Positions 49,909 to 59,115 of a stretch of 64,000 nucleotides of DNA are shown piece after piece (within the stretch, counting starts at the first letter, position 1; each line of letters opens with the position of its first letter). The notes below the pieces were generated by a model, which was given only the letters and a program-made list of their open reading frames with translations, was not told the origin of the DNA and did not search any database. The stretch comes from Sphingomonas lutea (GTDB lineage: Bacteria > Pseudomonadota > Alphaproteobacteria > Sphingomonadales > Sphingomonadaceae): positions 124,001 through 188,000 of the forward strand of contig NZ_CP060718.1 of the NCBI RefSeq assembly GCF_014396785.1, given 5' to 3'. Both the position numbers and the translations under genes were made by a program.

Positions 49909-52245
49909 TCAATAGCCGAGCGTGAAGCGGATCGCCGCGCCGGCATCGTCGCGGCTGTTGGCGATGTGGCCGGGCTGGCGACGGTAGAAGAGGTTGCCGC
50001 CGAGCAAGCCGCGCCCGCCGAACAGGGTCGATCCGTAGCTGATCTCGCCATCGATTTCTCGGCCGCTCGGCGCCAGCGACATGTGCGTCACCGAATGCGT
50101 CGCGCTTGTCGTCGCATAATCATAGGCCGTCGGCAGCAGCGCGGCGAAGCCGCCGCGTTCCACGCGCAGCGGCTGCGCGATGCGCAGACCAAGGCGGTCG
50201 TGCGCGCCCAGCACGCCGAGCTTGGCGAGGTCGAACCCGTAAGCGCCGGTCTGGAAACGCCCGGCGGCGAAATCGGTCCACCCGCGCCGCGCCGACACGC
50301 CCGCGCTCCACCCGCGGCCCAATTCGCGCCGTGCTTCGAGGTCGACGAAGAAGGATGTCGATCCGCCGCCGCCAAGCATCGCACCCATGCGGCCGCCAAG
50401 CAGGCTCTGCCGTTCCTCGAGCCGGCTGATCCCGCCGGACAGCGACGTCGCGCCGAATGTGCGGTCGAGCGCCAGGCTCGTCCAGCGATAGGGCGAGCCG
50501 GTCGCGCTGGTCTCGATCTCCTGCCACACCTCACCGGTTTCCCCCGACAAGGTGACGCCGGTCGCGCCGAACTTGCGGCGGATGGCAAGGCTGCCCTCAC
50601 GGCGTGCGCCAAAGCCCGGATCGCCGGCAATGTCCTTGGCAATCAGGAATGCCCCGGCGGTGTTTCCGCTAAGCTTGCGCTCCATCGCCTTGGCGCCCTC
50701 GGCAAAGCCGAACGCGACGGCCGTGCGGTCATCGAGCTTGGCAACCGCGGATCCGGCGACGAGCCGCGCCTTGCGCGCGTCCTCGGGCCCGATACCCATC
50801 TGATCGATCGCGACACTGCCGACGAGGTCGCGGCGCTCATGCACCGTCACTGCCACCGAAAGCGGCCCCGCCGCCATGGCGCCCGACCTGATGTCGTTCT
50901 GAATCGCGCGCGACAGTGGACGATCGATATCCGCGCGGCGCAACGATGCCGCCAGGTTCGCCACATAAGCCCGGTCGTAGCCGTCGAGGATGATCGCACC
51001 GAGCGATTGCCCGGTCGCTGCATCGCCGGCCGCCGGGGGCAGATCGCCCGCGCTTCCGGTCACCGGGACCTGGCTTCCCGCAAGCGACATCGGGCCCTGC
51101 GGCTGGAATGCCTTTGCGATATTCAGGCGCCCGCGCCCGAAGACGCTGTCGGTGCCCGCCGCGCCGAGATCGTCGGCGCTTTTCATCAGGATCGAAACGA
51201 TCTGCGCGCCCGACAGGTTCGGGAAGGCCTGGGCAAGAAGCGCAACCGCACCGCTGATGGTCGGTGCCGAAAAACTGGTGCCGGACCACAGGAACTGCTG
51301 GCCGGTCTGATCCGGCGCGCGGTCCTGGAAGCCGCGTGCGGTCAGATAATGCTCCGCGCTTCCCCCGGCGCGGTTGGAGAAGCTCGAAATCTGGTTGATG
51401 TCGATGCTGCTGCCGGCGTCGACCCCGACCGATCCGGCGATAATGACCATGCCGGGGAACTGGCTTGCAGGGGTCGAAGCGAATTCGTCGGGACTGCCGC
51501 CGGTCGCTGTTTCGCCGTCATTGCCGGCGGAAATCACAAGAACGATGCCGTTTTGCACCGCACGGCTCATCGCCGACATCAGCCCAGACGAAATCCCCCC
51601 GCCGCCGAGCGACAGGTTGATGACCTTGGCGCCCGCGGTGCGCGCAATATCGACCCCGCGCGCGATCGTATCGTCGCGGAAGGAACAGCCGTCCTTGGTA
51701 GCGCAGCTGCCCGGGACGTCGGCGCGAAGGCTGACGATCGTCGCGTCGAACGCGACGCCCATGGTGTTGGACCCGTTGCGGGCGCCCGCCGCGATCGCGC
51801 TGACCGCGGTCCCGTGCCCGCCCTCGTCGCTGACGCCGCGGCTGCCCGCAACATCGGCGCTGGCCGCGTCGATGCGACCGGTGAATTCGCTCAGGTCCGG
51901 ATTGATGCCGCTGTCGATCACCGCGATCTTGACCCCGGCGCCGGTCGCGCCCGACTGATACGCGCTGATCGCATTGGCCGCGACCGATGACGCCGAATTG
52001 CGATATTCGGGCGTGTCGTAGTTCACGCCGGGAGTCGGCGTCGGCGTCGGAGTGGGCGTTGGAGTCGGGGTCGGAGTCGGAGTCGGCGTCGGTGTTGGTG
52101 TCGGCGAGGGCGTCGGCGTGGACGCTTTGGGCGGTGGCGGGGTCGAACCGACGCTGCCGCCGCCGCCACCGCCGCCGCAAGCGGACACGGCAAAGGCCAG
52201 GACGATCGCGCACGCGCTACTGCTGTAAAAGCGCCGGTTACTCAT
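49909..52245 (-). CDS. lipid-anchored subtilisin-like autotransporter
   Basis: 778 residues. Signal peptide with a lipobox (FAVSAC, Cys23), Gly run, a (Thr-Pro)n linker (about 42-74), a subtilisin S8 domain with the triad Asp111 (VIDSG), His144 (GHGTAVSA) and Ser324 (GTSFSAP), then from about residue 500 an autotransporter beta-barrel ending in aromatic IRFTLGY. A lipidated serine-protease autotransporter resembles Neisseria NalP in layout. It may process other surface proteins. Start ATG 52245 has GGGGAG 7 bases before it; upstream Met at 52293 has none. The C-terminal Tyr fits BAM recognition. Confidence 0.9.
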   Translation of the reverse strand: MSNRRFYSSSACAIVLAFAVSACGGGGGGGSVGSTPPPPKASTPTPSPTPTPTPTPTPTPTPTPTPTPTPTPGVNYDTPEYRNSASSVAANAISAYQSGATGAGVKIAVIDSGINPDLSEFTGRIDAASADVAGSRGVSDEGGHGTAVSAIAAGARNGSNTMGVAFDATIVSLRADVPGSCATKDGCSFRDDTIARGVDIARTAGAKVINLSLGGGGISSGLMSAMSRAVQNGIVLVISAGNDGETATGGSPDEFASTPASQFPGMVIIAGSVGVDAGSSIDINQISSFSNRAGGSAEHYLTARGFQDRAPDQTGQQFLWSGTSFSAPTISGAVALLAQAFPNLSGAQIVSILMKSADDLGAAGTDSVFGRGRLNIAKAFQPQGPMSLAGSQVPVTGSAGDLPPAAGDAATGQSLGAIILDGYDRAYVANLAASLRRADIDRPLSRAIQNDIRSGAMAAGPLSVAVTVHERRDLVGSVAIDQMGIGPEDARKARLVAGSAVAKLDDRTAVAFGFAEGAKAMERKLSGNTAGAFLIAKDIAGDPGFGARREGSLAIRRKFGATGVTLSGETGEVWQEIETSATGSPYRWTSLALDRTFGATSLSGGISRLEERQSLLGGRMGAMLGGGGSTSFFVDLEARRELGRGWSAGVSARRGWTDFAAGRFQTGAYGFDLAKLGVLGAHDRLGLRIAQPLRVERGGFAALLPTAYDYATTSATHSVTHMSLAPSGREIDGEISYGSTLFGGRGLLGGNLFYRRQPGHIANSRDDAGAAIRFTLGY
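52028..52128. repeat. (Thr-Pro)n microsatellite in the autotransporter gene
   Basis: Imperfect run of GTCGGN hexamers on the plus strand, encoding the Thr-Pro linker on the minus strand between the lipid anchor and the protease. Hexamer units keep the frame when they expand or contract, so linker length could vary between strains. Confidence 0.8.
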
Positions 52246-52356
52246 CGTGCAACTCCCCGCAAGCCGCTGAAAATTAACGGCTTCCCCGAGCAACTTATGG
52301 TTCCCAATATCTTACAATTTCCTGAAGAAGTAAAACGGGCTAGGCGCCGGCGACGC

Positions 52357-53025
52357 ATGGACCCCGCCTACGCCCACATCCGCGACTGGATCTTCGATCT
52401 CGACAATTGCCTGTACCCGGCATCGACCGGGCTGTTCGGGCTGATCGACGAGCGCATGGGCGCCTACATCCAGCGCCTGCTCGACTGCGACCCGGTCGAG
52501 GCGCGGCGGGTGCAGAAAGCGCATTTCCACGCGCATGGGACGACCCTTGCCGGGCTGATGGCCGAGCATGACATCGACCCGCACGATTTCCTCGACGACG
52601 TCCACGCCATCCCGCTCGACCGCGTTTCCCGCGACGACCGGCTGGTGCGCGGGCTCGGGCGGCTGCCCGGCCGCAAGTTCGTCTTTACCAACGGCGACGC
52701 GCCTTATGCGCGGCGCGTGCTCGATGCGATCGGCGTTCCCGACGATTTCGAATGCCTGCACGACATCCACGCCAGCGAGCTTCGACCCAAGCCCGACCCG
52801 CACGGCTATCGCTTGCTGTGCGACCAGTTCGGCATCGACCCCAAGCGCGCGGTGATGGTCGAGGACATGGCGCAGAACCTGCGGCCGGCGAAGGCGCTCG
52901 GCATGACCACGGTGTGGGTCGACAATGGGTCGGAGCGCGGCAATCACGATTATGACGCGGCGGCGATCGACGCGCGCATCACCAACGTCGGCGAATGGCT
53001 CGAACAGATATTAGGGGACGATTGA
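52357..53025 (+). CDS. pyrimidine 5'-nucleotidase (HAD family)
   Basis: 222 residues, HAD phosphatase of the SDT1/Pyr-5'-nucleotidase group. Seen: motif [14 protein letters not shown] (DxDNTLY-like), motif [12 protein letters not shown], motif [13 protein letters not shown] and motif [11 protein letters not shown]. Likely dephosphorylates pyrimidine nucleotides or similar small phosphates. ATG 52357 is chosen because the family starts right before motif I; an upstream Met at 52297 lies near the autotransporter promoter. Its stop overlaps the dapD start (TGATG). Confidence 0.88.
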   Translation: MDPAYAHIRDWIFDLDNCLYPASTGLFGLIDERMGAYIQRLLDCDPVEARRVQKAHFHAHGTTLAGLMAEHDIDPHDFLDDVHAIPLDRVSRDDRLVRGLGRLPGRKFVFTNGDAPYARRVLDAIGVPDDFECLHDIHASELRPKPDPHGYRLLCDQFGIDPKRAVMVEDMAQNLRPAKALGMTTVWVDNGSERGNHDYDAAAIDARITNVGEWLEQILGDD

Positions 53026-53837
53026 TGCAGCAGGTGATCGAGCAGGCGTGGGACGCGCGCGACACGATCGGCGCGGATACGCAGGGCGAGGTGCGCGACG
53101 CGGTCGAGGCCGCGCTCGATGCGCTCGACCGCGGCGAAGCGCGCGTGGCCGAGCCCTCGGCGGACGGTTGGCAGGTCAATCAATGGCTCAAGAAGGCCGT
53201 GCTTCTGTCGTTCCGCCTCAACCCGATGGAGGCGATTTCGGGCGCGCCGGGCGGCGCGCACTGGTGGGACAAGGTGCCGAGCAAGTTCGCCGGCTGGGGC
53301 GCGTCCGAGTTCGGCGCGGCCGGCTTCCGCGCCGTGCCGGGGTCGATCGTCCGGCGCGGCGCCTATATCGCGCCGGGCGCCGTGCTGATGCCGAGCTTCG
53401 TCAATATCGGCGCGTATGTCGGCGAGGGGACGATGGTCGACACGTGGGCGACCGTCGGCAGCTGCGCCCAGATCGGCCGCAACGTCCACATCTCGGGCGG
53501 CACCGGGATCGGCGGCGTGCTCGAGCCGCTCCAGGCGGGCCCGGTGATCATCGAGGACGATTGCTTCATCGGCGCGCGCTCGGAGGTGGCGGAAGGCGTC
53601 GTCGTCGAGCGCGGATCGGTCATCTCGATGGGCGTGTTCCTTGGCGCATCGACCAAGATCGTCGACCGCGCGACGGGCGAGATCCATTACGGCCGAGTCC
53701 CCGCTTATTCGGTCGTCGTCCCCGGCGCCCTCCCAGCCAAGGACGGCGGCCCGAGCCTCGCCTGCGCGGTGATCGTCAAGCGCGTCGATGAACGCACGCG
53801 TTCGAAGACCAGTATCAACGAGTTGCTGCGGGATTGA
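53025..53837 (+). CDS. dapD: tetrahydrodipicolinate N-succinyltransferase
   Basis: 270 residues, trimeric left-handed beta-helix enzyme of lysine and meso-DAP biosynthesis (tetrahydrodipicolinate plus succinyl-CoA). Seen: [33 protein letters not shown], and hexapeptide repeats with [61 protein letters not shown]. Together with the overlapping HAD gene it forms a small operon. A family D repeat follows. Confidence 0.96.
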   Translation: MQQVIEQAWDARDTIGADTQGEVRDAVEAALDALDRGEARVAEPSADGWQVNQWLKKAVLLSFRLNPMEAISGAPGGAHWWDKVPSKFAGWGASEFGAAGFRAVPGSIVRRGAYIAPGAVLMPSFVNIGAYVGEGTMVDTWATVGSCAQIGRNVHISGGTGIGGVLEPLQAGPVIIEDDCFIGARSEVAEGVVVERGSVISMGVFLGASTKIVDRATGEIHYGRVPAYSVVVPGALPAKDGGPSLACAVIVKRVDERTRSKTSINELLRD

Positions 53838-53838
53838 C

Positions 53839-53906
53839 CGTCATTGCGACGGGCCACAGGCGACGCGGCAATCCACGTCGGCCGCTTCGCTTCGCTCGCA
53901 ATGACG
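53839..53906. repeat. palindromic repeat family D, copy 2
   Basis: CGTCATTGCGA...GCGGCAATCCACGT...TCGCAATGACG, about 68 bp, just after dapD. Same family as 13954-14041. Confidence 0.82.
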
Positions 53907-54063
53907 CGATAACATAAGCCCAGCTTATCGCCGCGCGCGGCACATTTGTTGGCGCCGGCGCACCCGGCGGCCCTAGCTTGCGTGGATGAAACCCGCCGCA
54001 CCTTCCGAGTTCGAGCGCAATTGCGCGGATGGTGCGGGAGCGCCCGACGTTTACGCGACGCCC

Positions 54064-54993
54064 ATGATTCATACCGTGATGAACAAGAGCGAATGGGCGA
54101 TCCTCGGCGTGCTCGCGCTGATCTGGGGCGGCGCCTTTGTCTTCATCGGCATTGCCGTGCGCCACGTCGACCCGCTGACCTATGTCTGGCTGCGACTGAC
54201 GATCGCCGCGGGCGCGATGTGGCTGTTCCTTACGCTCCGCGGCCAGGGGCTCGGCCTGCCGCCACAGGTTTGGGGATCGATCCTGCTGCTTGCCCTGCTC
54301 AACAATGCCCTGCCCTTCACGTTGTTCGGCTGGGGTCAGACGCATATCGCCAGCGGCCTAGCGGCGATCCTCAACGCCACGACGCCGATTTGGGGCGTGA
54401 TCGTCGCCCATCTCCTAACCCGCGACGAGCGGATCACTCCGCGCAAGGCCGCGGGCGTACTGCTCGGCTTTGGCGGGGTGGCGGTGATGATCGGCCCGAC
54501 CCTGCTTGCCGATATCGGCACCGGCGCGATCGCCCAGCTGGCGTGCATCGCGGCTTCGCTCAGCTATGCGCTGGCCGCGGTCTGGGCGCGGCGCTTCAAG
54601 GCGCTTGGCCTGTCGCCAATGGCGGTGACCACCGGCCAGCTGACTGCAGGCGCGGCGATGATGCTGCCGCTGATGCTGCTCGTCGACCGGCCGTGGACGC
54701 AGCCCTTCCCGCCGCTCTCGGCCTGGGGCGCGATCATTGCCTTGGCCTTGTTCTGCACCGCCTTCGGCTACGTGCTGTATTTTCGCCTGATCGAATCTGC
54801 CGGCGCGACCAACGCGCTGCTGGTGACTTTGCTCGTGCCCCCGGTCGCCATCCTGCTTGGCGCACTGCTGCTCGGCGAGACGCTTGCGCCGCAGGATTTC
54901 GCGGGGCTCACGCTCATCGCGCTGGGCCTGGCGGCAATCGATGGACGGCTGTTTACGGCTTTGACGCGACTCGGCCCTCGGCCAGCAATTTAG
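54064..54993 (+). CDS. DMT superfamily transporter (EamA)
   Basis: 309 residues with ten hydrophobic helices in two EamA repeats. Seen: WAILGVLALIWGGAFVFIGIAV start, PLTYVWLRLTIAA, ILNATTPIWGVIVAHLL and LLVPPVAILLGALLLGE. A metabolite or amino-acid exporter type; the substrate is unknown. Several in-frame starts exist (53986, 54064, 54079) and none has a clear ribosome site. The 3' end overlaps the convergent TlpA-like gene by 41 bases. Confidence 0.85.
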   Translation: MIHTVMNKSEWAILGVLALIWGGAFVFIGIAVRHVDPLTYVWLRLTIAAGAMWLFLTLRGQGLGLPPQVWGSILLLALLNNALPFTLFGWGQTHIASGLAAILNATTPIWGVIVAHLLTRDERITPRKAAGVLLGFGGVAVMIGPTLLADIGTGAIAQLACIAASLSYALAAVWARRFKALGLSPMAVTTGQLTAGAAMMLPLMLLVDRPWTQPFPPLSAWGAIIALALFCTAFGYVLYFRLIESAGATNALLVTLLVPPVAILLGALLLGETLAPQDFAGLTLIALGLAAIDGRLFTALTRLGPRPAI

Positions 54994-55528
54994 CCGCTTC
55001 CGCCCCGCTCCAGTCGAGGTCGCCGACGTAGCGCCACACTTCCTTACCCTGCGCGTCGTACAGTACGGTGGTCGGCATCACTTCGACCCCCAGCCCGCCC
55101 GACAGCGCCATCTTCGGATCATGATAAGCGCCGAGCCGCTTCACCTTGAGCTTGGCAAGGAACGCCTCGACCGAGCCCTGCGGCGCACTGTCCTGGCTGA
55201 CTGCAATCACGCCGAGGTCGCCGTCGCGCTCATGCCGCGCCGCAAGCGCATCGAGCGTCGGCAACTCCTTGACGCACGGCGCGCACCAGCTGGCCCACAG
55301 ATTGACCAAAGTCGGCACGCCCTTGCAATCGGCCAGGTCGATCTCGCCGCCGTCGGGATTGTTGAAGGTCACGTCAGGCGCGGGCCGGCCCTTGCGGCTG
55401 CGGTCGACGCCCTTGACCGGGCCCGCGGGCGCTTCGGCGCCTTCGCTTTGGTTGGCCGGCGCGGGCGCTGGCGCCTCACGCTGGCAAGCGGCGACAAGGA
55501 TCAAGGAAGCGACGGCGAGGATGCGCAT
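54953..55528 (-). CDS. TlpA-like thioredoxin-fold lipoprotein
   Basis: 191 residues. Lipobox LVAAC near residue 15, an Ala/Pro linker, then a thioredoxin fold with LVNLWASWCAPCVKELPTLDAL (CxxC) and the cis-Pro VEVMPTTVLYD. A periplasmic-facing thiol-disulfide reductase tethered to a membrane, of the TlpA/ResA type often used in cytochrome c or oxidase assembly. Divergent from a small lipoprotein gene. Its 3' end overlaps the DMT transporter. Confidence 0.88.
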   Translation of the reverse strand: MRILAVASLILVAACQREAPAPAPANQSEGAEAPAGPVKGVDRSRKGRPAPDVTFNNPDGGEIDLADCKGVPTLVNLWASWCAPCVKELPTLDALAARHERDGDLGVIAVSQDSAPQGSVEAFLAKLKVKRLGAYHDPKMALSGGLGVEVMPTTVLYDAQGKEVWRYVGDLDWSGAEAAKLLAEGRVASKP

Positions 55529-55598
55529 GGCGCGGCGATAAGAGGCTGCCGTTCGCGCGGCAAGCTGGACGCCGCCGCGTCGGACGCGCTAACCGGCG

Positions 55599-55925
55599 AT
55601 GATGATCCGCGCGCGCCTGTGTCTGCTGACCGCATTGAGCCTGCTGGCCGGCTGTGGCCGCGTCGCGGACCTCGAGCCCGCGCCGGGCCAGCCCTTGCCG
55701 GTCAAGCCGCTGATGGCCCGGGCCACGCCCACCCCGGCCGAATTGCTGACCGCCCCGCCTTACGCCCGGCCCGAGCGCGTCGATGAGCTTGTCCGCCGGT
55801 CGGAGCCGCGCAAGCCCGACGCGTTCGACCTGCCGCCGCCGACCGGCAGCGCCGCGCCGCCCGAGCCGGCCGGCACCGACCCCGACCCCGTCACCAACGA
55901 AACAGGACCTGCCGTTCCCCAATGA
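55599..55925 (+). CDS. small Pro-rich lipoprotein
   Basis: 108 residues. Signal peptide with lipobox SLLAGC, then a low-complexity Pro/Ala/Glu chain (PTPAELLTAPPYARPERVDELVRRSEPRKPDAFDLPP). In related genomes a similar lipoprotein tends to sit near argH and lysA next to a TlpA gene (recalled, not checked); here TlpA is present on the other side and galU follows. Two ATGs start it (55599, 55602). Stop overlaps galU (ATGA). Function unknown. Confidence 0.75.
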   Translation: MMIRARLCLLTALSLLAGCGRVADLEPAPGQPLPVKPLMARATPTPAELLTAPPYARPERVDELVRRSEPRKPDAFDLPPPTGSAAPPEPAGTDPDPVTNETGPAVPQ

Positions 55926-56782
55926 CAAATCGCGTTCGCAAGGCCGTCTTCCCGGTCGCCGGCCTGGGCACGCGCCTGCTGCCCGCGACCAAGAGCATCC
56001 CCAAGGAGATGATCACGATCGTCGATCGGCCGCTCATCCAATATGCGGTCGATGAAGCGCGCGAGGCGGGGATCGAGCAGCTGATCTTCGTCACCGGCCG
56101 CGGCAAGAGCGCGCTGGTCGATTATTTCGATCACGCTTTCGAGCTGGAGGCGACGATGACGGGCAAGGGCAAAAGCCTCGACTCGCTGAAATCGTCGCGC
56201 GCGCGCTTTGGCGAGATCGTCACCGTCCGCCAGCAGGAGCCGCTCGGCCTCGGCCATGCCGTGTGGTGCGCACGCGACATCGTCGGCGACGAGCCGTTTG
56301 CGGTGCTTCTTCCCGACGAGCTGATGCTGGGGAAGCCCAACTGCCTGGCGCAGATGATGGAGGCTTACGCGCGGGTCGGCGGCAATATCGTCGCGGCATT
56401 GGAAGTCGCGCCCGAGGAAACGCATCAATATGGCGTGATCGATCCCGGCGCGCGCGATGGCGCGCTGACCGAGATCCGCGGCATGGTCGAAAAGCCCGCG
56501 CCGGGCACCGCGCCGTCGAACCTGATGCTGCCCGGCCGCTACATCCTCCAGCCCGAAGTGATGCACCATCTCGATGCGCAGGAAGCGGGCGCGGGTGGCG
56601 AGATCCAGCTGACCGACGCCATGGCCAAGCTGATCGGCGACCAGCCGTTCCACGCCTTGACCTTCGACGGGCAGCGTTACGATTGCGGCGGCGCGGCGGG
56701 GTTCGTCATCGCCAATCTGGCACTGGCCCTGCAGCGCGAGGACGTCGCGCCGCAAGTGCGGACGTTCATGCGCGGGCTCTAG
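55922..56782 (+). CDS. galU: UTP--glucose-1-phosphate uridylyltransferase
   Basis: 286 residues. Makes UDP-glucose for polysaccharide, glycolipid and envelope synthesis. Seen: VRKAVFPVAGLGTRLLPATKSIPKEM (nucleotidyltransferase signature), QEPLGLGHAVWCARD, FAVLLPDELM, and PGRYILQPEVMHHL. Full length. Couples to the upstream lipoprotein by ATGA. The 3' end overlaps the convergent receiver-domain gene by 17 bases. Confidence 0.96.
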   Translation: MTNRVRKAVFPVAGLGTRLLPATKSIPKEMITIVDRPLIQYAVDEAREAGIEQLIFVTGRGKSALVDYFDHAFELEATMTGKGKSLDSLKSSRARFGEIVTVRQQEPLGLGHAVWCARDIVGDEPFAVLLPDELMLGKPNCLAQMMEAYARVGGNIVAALEVAPEETHQYGVIDPGARDGALTEIRGMVEKPAPGTAPSNLMLPGRYILQPEVMHHLDAQEAGAGGEIQLTDAMAKLIGDQPFHALTFDGQRYDCGGAAGFVIANLALALQREDVAPQVRTFMRGL

Positions 56783-57263
56783 CCTGCGCTTCGGCCAATT
56801 GCTCCTTGAGCTCGCCGATCTGGATTGCGCGCTCGACCACGCGGGCATCGAGCGCAGCTTTGTCCTGCGCCAGCTGCTCGACCGCCCGCATGCGCGCGAT
56901 CCGGCGCTCGATCCGCGCCACCAGCACTTCGAAGTGGAACGGCTTGAGGATCACGTCGTCGGCGCCCGCTTCGTAAGCGAGCACCGCGCTTTTGGGCGCC
57001 GAGCGGCCGGTGATCAGCATGATCGGCAGATCGGCCAATTGCACGTGTGAGCGGATCAGCCGCGCCAGCTCCGCACCGCTCATCCGCGGCATGCTGATCT
57101 CGGCCAGGAGGAGATCGACCGGTACCCGGTGAAGCTCGGCAATCGCCCCGCTGCCGCTATCGGCGGTGGCAACGCGGAAACCAGCGTCCGACAGCCGCCG
57201 GGCAAGCACCGACAAAGCAGTCTTGTTGGGCTCGACGACCAGGATGCGCGGACGATCTTCCAT
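56766..57263 (-). CDS. receiver-domain protein with Glu at the phosphoacceptor site
   Basis: 165 residues. CheY-like domain (1-125) followed by a coiled-coil tail (KAALDARVVERAIQIGELKEQLAEAQ). In place of the phosphorylatable Asp in LLxDIxMP is Glu55 (LLLAEISMP), and the acidic pair is reduced to Glu11-Pro12. Thr (LITGR) and Lys (ILKPF) switch residues are kept. Glu mimics a phosphorylated Asp, so the domain may be permanently on or act only as a dimerisation or docking module. There is no DNA-binding domain. Convergent with galU. Confidence 0.85.
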   Translation of the reverse strand: MEDRPRILVVEPNKTALSVLARRLSDAGFRVATADSGSGAIAELHRVPVDLLLAEISMPRMSGAELARLIRSHVQLADLPIMLITGRSAPKSAVLAYEAGADDVILKPFHFEVLVARIERRIARMRAVEQLAQDKAALDARVVERAIQIGELKEQLAEAQARARA

Positions 57264-57306
57264 GATCCCGCGGCTAAACGAAAATGGTTAACGCCGAGGA
57301 AAGACC

Positions 57307-57873
57307 CTACGGCTCCAGCTCGACGTCCCAGTAGAGATAATCGCGCCAGCTATCGTGAAGATAGTTGGGCGGGAAGGCGCGGCCGTGGACTTGCAGGTCC
57401 CAGGTCGTCGGCCGCTCGGGCTCGCGATAGAGCTGCATGTGCGCTTCGGCCGGGGTGCGGCCGCCCTTGCGCAGGTTGCATGGGGCGCAGGCGGTGGCGA
57501 CATTCTCCCACGTCGTTCGCCCGCCGTGGGCGCGCGGAATGACGTGATCGAAGGTCAGTTCGCGCCCCGACCCGCAATAGACGCAGCGGAATTTGTCGCG
57601 GAGGAACAGGTTGAAGCGGGTGAACGCCGGATATTCGTTGGGCCGCACATATTCGCGCAGCGCGATCACCGACGGCAGCTTGAGCGCCAGGCTCGGCGAG
57701 TGCACTTCGCGGTCGTAATGGGCGACGATGTCGACCCGTTCGAGGAACATCGCCTTGACCGCGGTCTGCCACGGCCACAGTGACAGCGGATAATAAGACA
57801 GCGGCGTGTAATCGGCGTTGAGGACCAATGCCGGACAGCTGTCGGGATGGCGGATCAGCTCGGGATGATACAA
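57307..57873 (-). CDS. HNH endonuclease family protein
   Basis: 188 residues. Seen: YHPELIRHPDSCPALVLNADYTPLSYYPLSLWPWQ opening, then the zinc-binding HNH core FRCVYCGSGRELTFDHVIPRAHGGRTTWENVATACAPCNLRKG (CxxC, DH, N, CxxC). A very conserved sphingomonad and alphaproteobacterial protein; its substrate is unknown. Start TTG 57873 is inferred because the family begins at YHPxLIRHP and no ATG or GTG lies nearby. 180 bases of non-coding DNA separate it from gluQ on the other strand; I see nothing else there. Confidence 0.87.
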   Translation of the reverse strand: MYHPELIRHPDSCPALVLNADYTPLSYYPLSLWPWQTAVKAMFLERVDIVAHYDREVHSPSLALKLPSVIALREYVRPNEYPAFTRFNLFLRDKFRCVYCGSGRELTFDHVIPRAHGGRTTWENVATACAPCNLRKGGRTPAEAHMQLYREPERPTTWDLQVHGRAFPPNYLHDSWRDYLYWDVELEP

Positions 57874-58052
57874 GCGCGACTGCCTTTCGTTCGGTGGTCC
57901 GAACTGCAGCTCCCCGGCCCCGTCGCACGCCCAGTGAAGGGCAGGGAGGAGAGGGCACTCGGCCCGTCTTCCCTTGTGACCCGCCGGATGCCAACCCGAC
58001 GTGACATTGCCATGAATCGAGGATTGCCGATTCGCCGTCAAGGGGGTGTGAC

Positions 58053-58898
58053 GTGAAGGTCTCGCGCTTTGCGCCGTCGCCGACCGGGCGGTTGCATCTG
58101 GGCCACGCCTATAGCGCGGTGATTGGCCACGACCTGGCGGGCGAAAGCGGTGGGACATTCCTGGTCCGGATCGAGGATCTCGACCAGACCCGCAGCCGCG
58201 CCGAACATGTCGACGGCATTTTCGAGGATTTGCGCTGGCTCGGCCTCGACTGGGCCGAGCCGGTGCTGGTGCAGTCGCAGCGCAGCGAAGTCTATGCCGA
58301 CGCCCTCGACCGCCTCCGCGCAATGGGTCTGGTCTATGCCTGTTATTGCACGCGGGCCGACATCGCAGCGGCGCTGGCCGCTCCGCATGGGCCCGCCGCG
58401 AGCCATTATCCGGGGACCTGCCGCGACCTGCCCGAGGATGCGGCCCGGCGACAGGCGCAACCGCACAGCTGGCGGCTCGACACGGCCAAGGCCTTGGCGC
58501 TGGCGGGAATGCCGTCGTGGCGCGAAGGCGGCACAACCATCACCGCCGATCGCGCCGATCTCGACGACGTCATCCTGGCGCGCAAGGATGCGCCGGCCGC
58601 TTACCACCTCGCCTGCGTGATCGACGATTCGGCAAGCGGCGTGAACCTGGTCGTGCGCGGCGCCGATTTGCGCTCCTCGACCCCGGTCCAGCGCCTGCTG
58701 CAGACGCTGCTCGGCCTGCCCGAACCCGACTATCTCCACCACCCGCTCGTCAGGCATGACGACGGGCGGCGGCTGGCCAAGCGCGACCTTGCGCCGACGC
58801 TGGCGGCGATGCGCGCGGCGGGTGTCGACGGCCGCCAGTTCGCACATGCCCTAAAGCACGGGGAGCTTCCGGCTGGTTTTCGGCTGCGCGACGCCTAA
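58053..58898 (+). CDS. gluQ: glutamyl-Q tRNA(Asp) synthetase
   Basis: 281 residues. A truncated glutamyl-tRNA synthetase without an anticodon domain that adds glutamate to queuosine in tRNA(Asp). Seen: RFAPSPTGRLHLGHAYSA (HIGH-like HLGH), FLVRIEDLDQTR, YACYCTR with a zinc Cys pair plus YPGTC, and RRLAKRD at the KMSKS position. GTG 58053 follows AAGGGGGTG. No queuosine gene is adjacent. Confidence 0.92.
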   Translation: MKVSRFAPSPTGRLHLGHAYSAVIGHDLAGESGGTFLVRIEDLDQTRSRAEHVDGIFEDLRWLGLDWAEPVLVQSQRSEVYADALDRLRAMGLVYACYCTRADIAAALAAPHGPAASHYPGTCRDLPEDAARRQAQPHSWRLDTAKALALAGMPSWREGGTTITADRADLDDVILARKDAPAAYHLACVIDDSASGVNLVVRGADLRSSTPVQRLLQTLLGLPEPDYLHHPLVRHDDGRRLAKRDLAPTLAAMRAAGVDGRQFAHALKHGELPAGFRLRDA

Positions 58899-58908
58899 AT
58901 AGGCGTGC

Positions 58909-59112
58909 ATGAACACGCTCCTCATCACCCTCCTCGTGATCGCCATGGCGGCGACGGCTTACGTCCTCGTCCGCGGGGTCATGAACATGGCGTCGGGCAA
59001 GGATGTGAGCGGCGCCAAGTCGCAGGAATGGATGCGCAAGCGCGTGCTGTTCCAGGGCGTCGCGATCTTGCTGGTGGTGCTGATCCTGATCGTCGCCGGC
59101 GCGGACAAATAA
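58909..59112 (+). CDS. HIG1 domain twin-TM protein
   Basis: 67 residues with two membrane helices (LLITLLVIAMAATAYVLVRGV and LFQGVAILLVVLILIVAG) around the HIG1 signature SQEWMRKRVLFQGVAI. HIG1 proteins in mitochondria associate with respiratory complexes; alphaproteobacterial ones are candidates for a similar role (inference). ATG 58909, 10 bases after gluQ. Three bases separate it from the adenosyltransferase gene. Confidence 0.85.
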   Translation: MNTLLITLLVIAMAATAYVLVRGVMNMASGKDVSGAKSQEWMRKRVLFQGVAILLVVLILIVAGADK

Positions 59113-59115
59113 GGC

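Noticed and set aside
52028..52128. GTCGGN hexamer run as a CRISPR or regulatory array
   Set aside because: Units are 6 bases with no spacers and encode the Thr-Pro linker.
53946..55031. A 361-codon frame overlapping the DMT transporter
   Set aside because: It is an Arg/Pro/Ala-rich shadow of the transporter, whose ten membrane helices are clear in the other frame.
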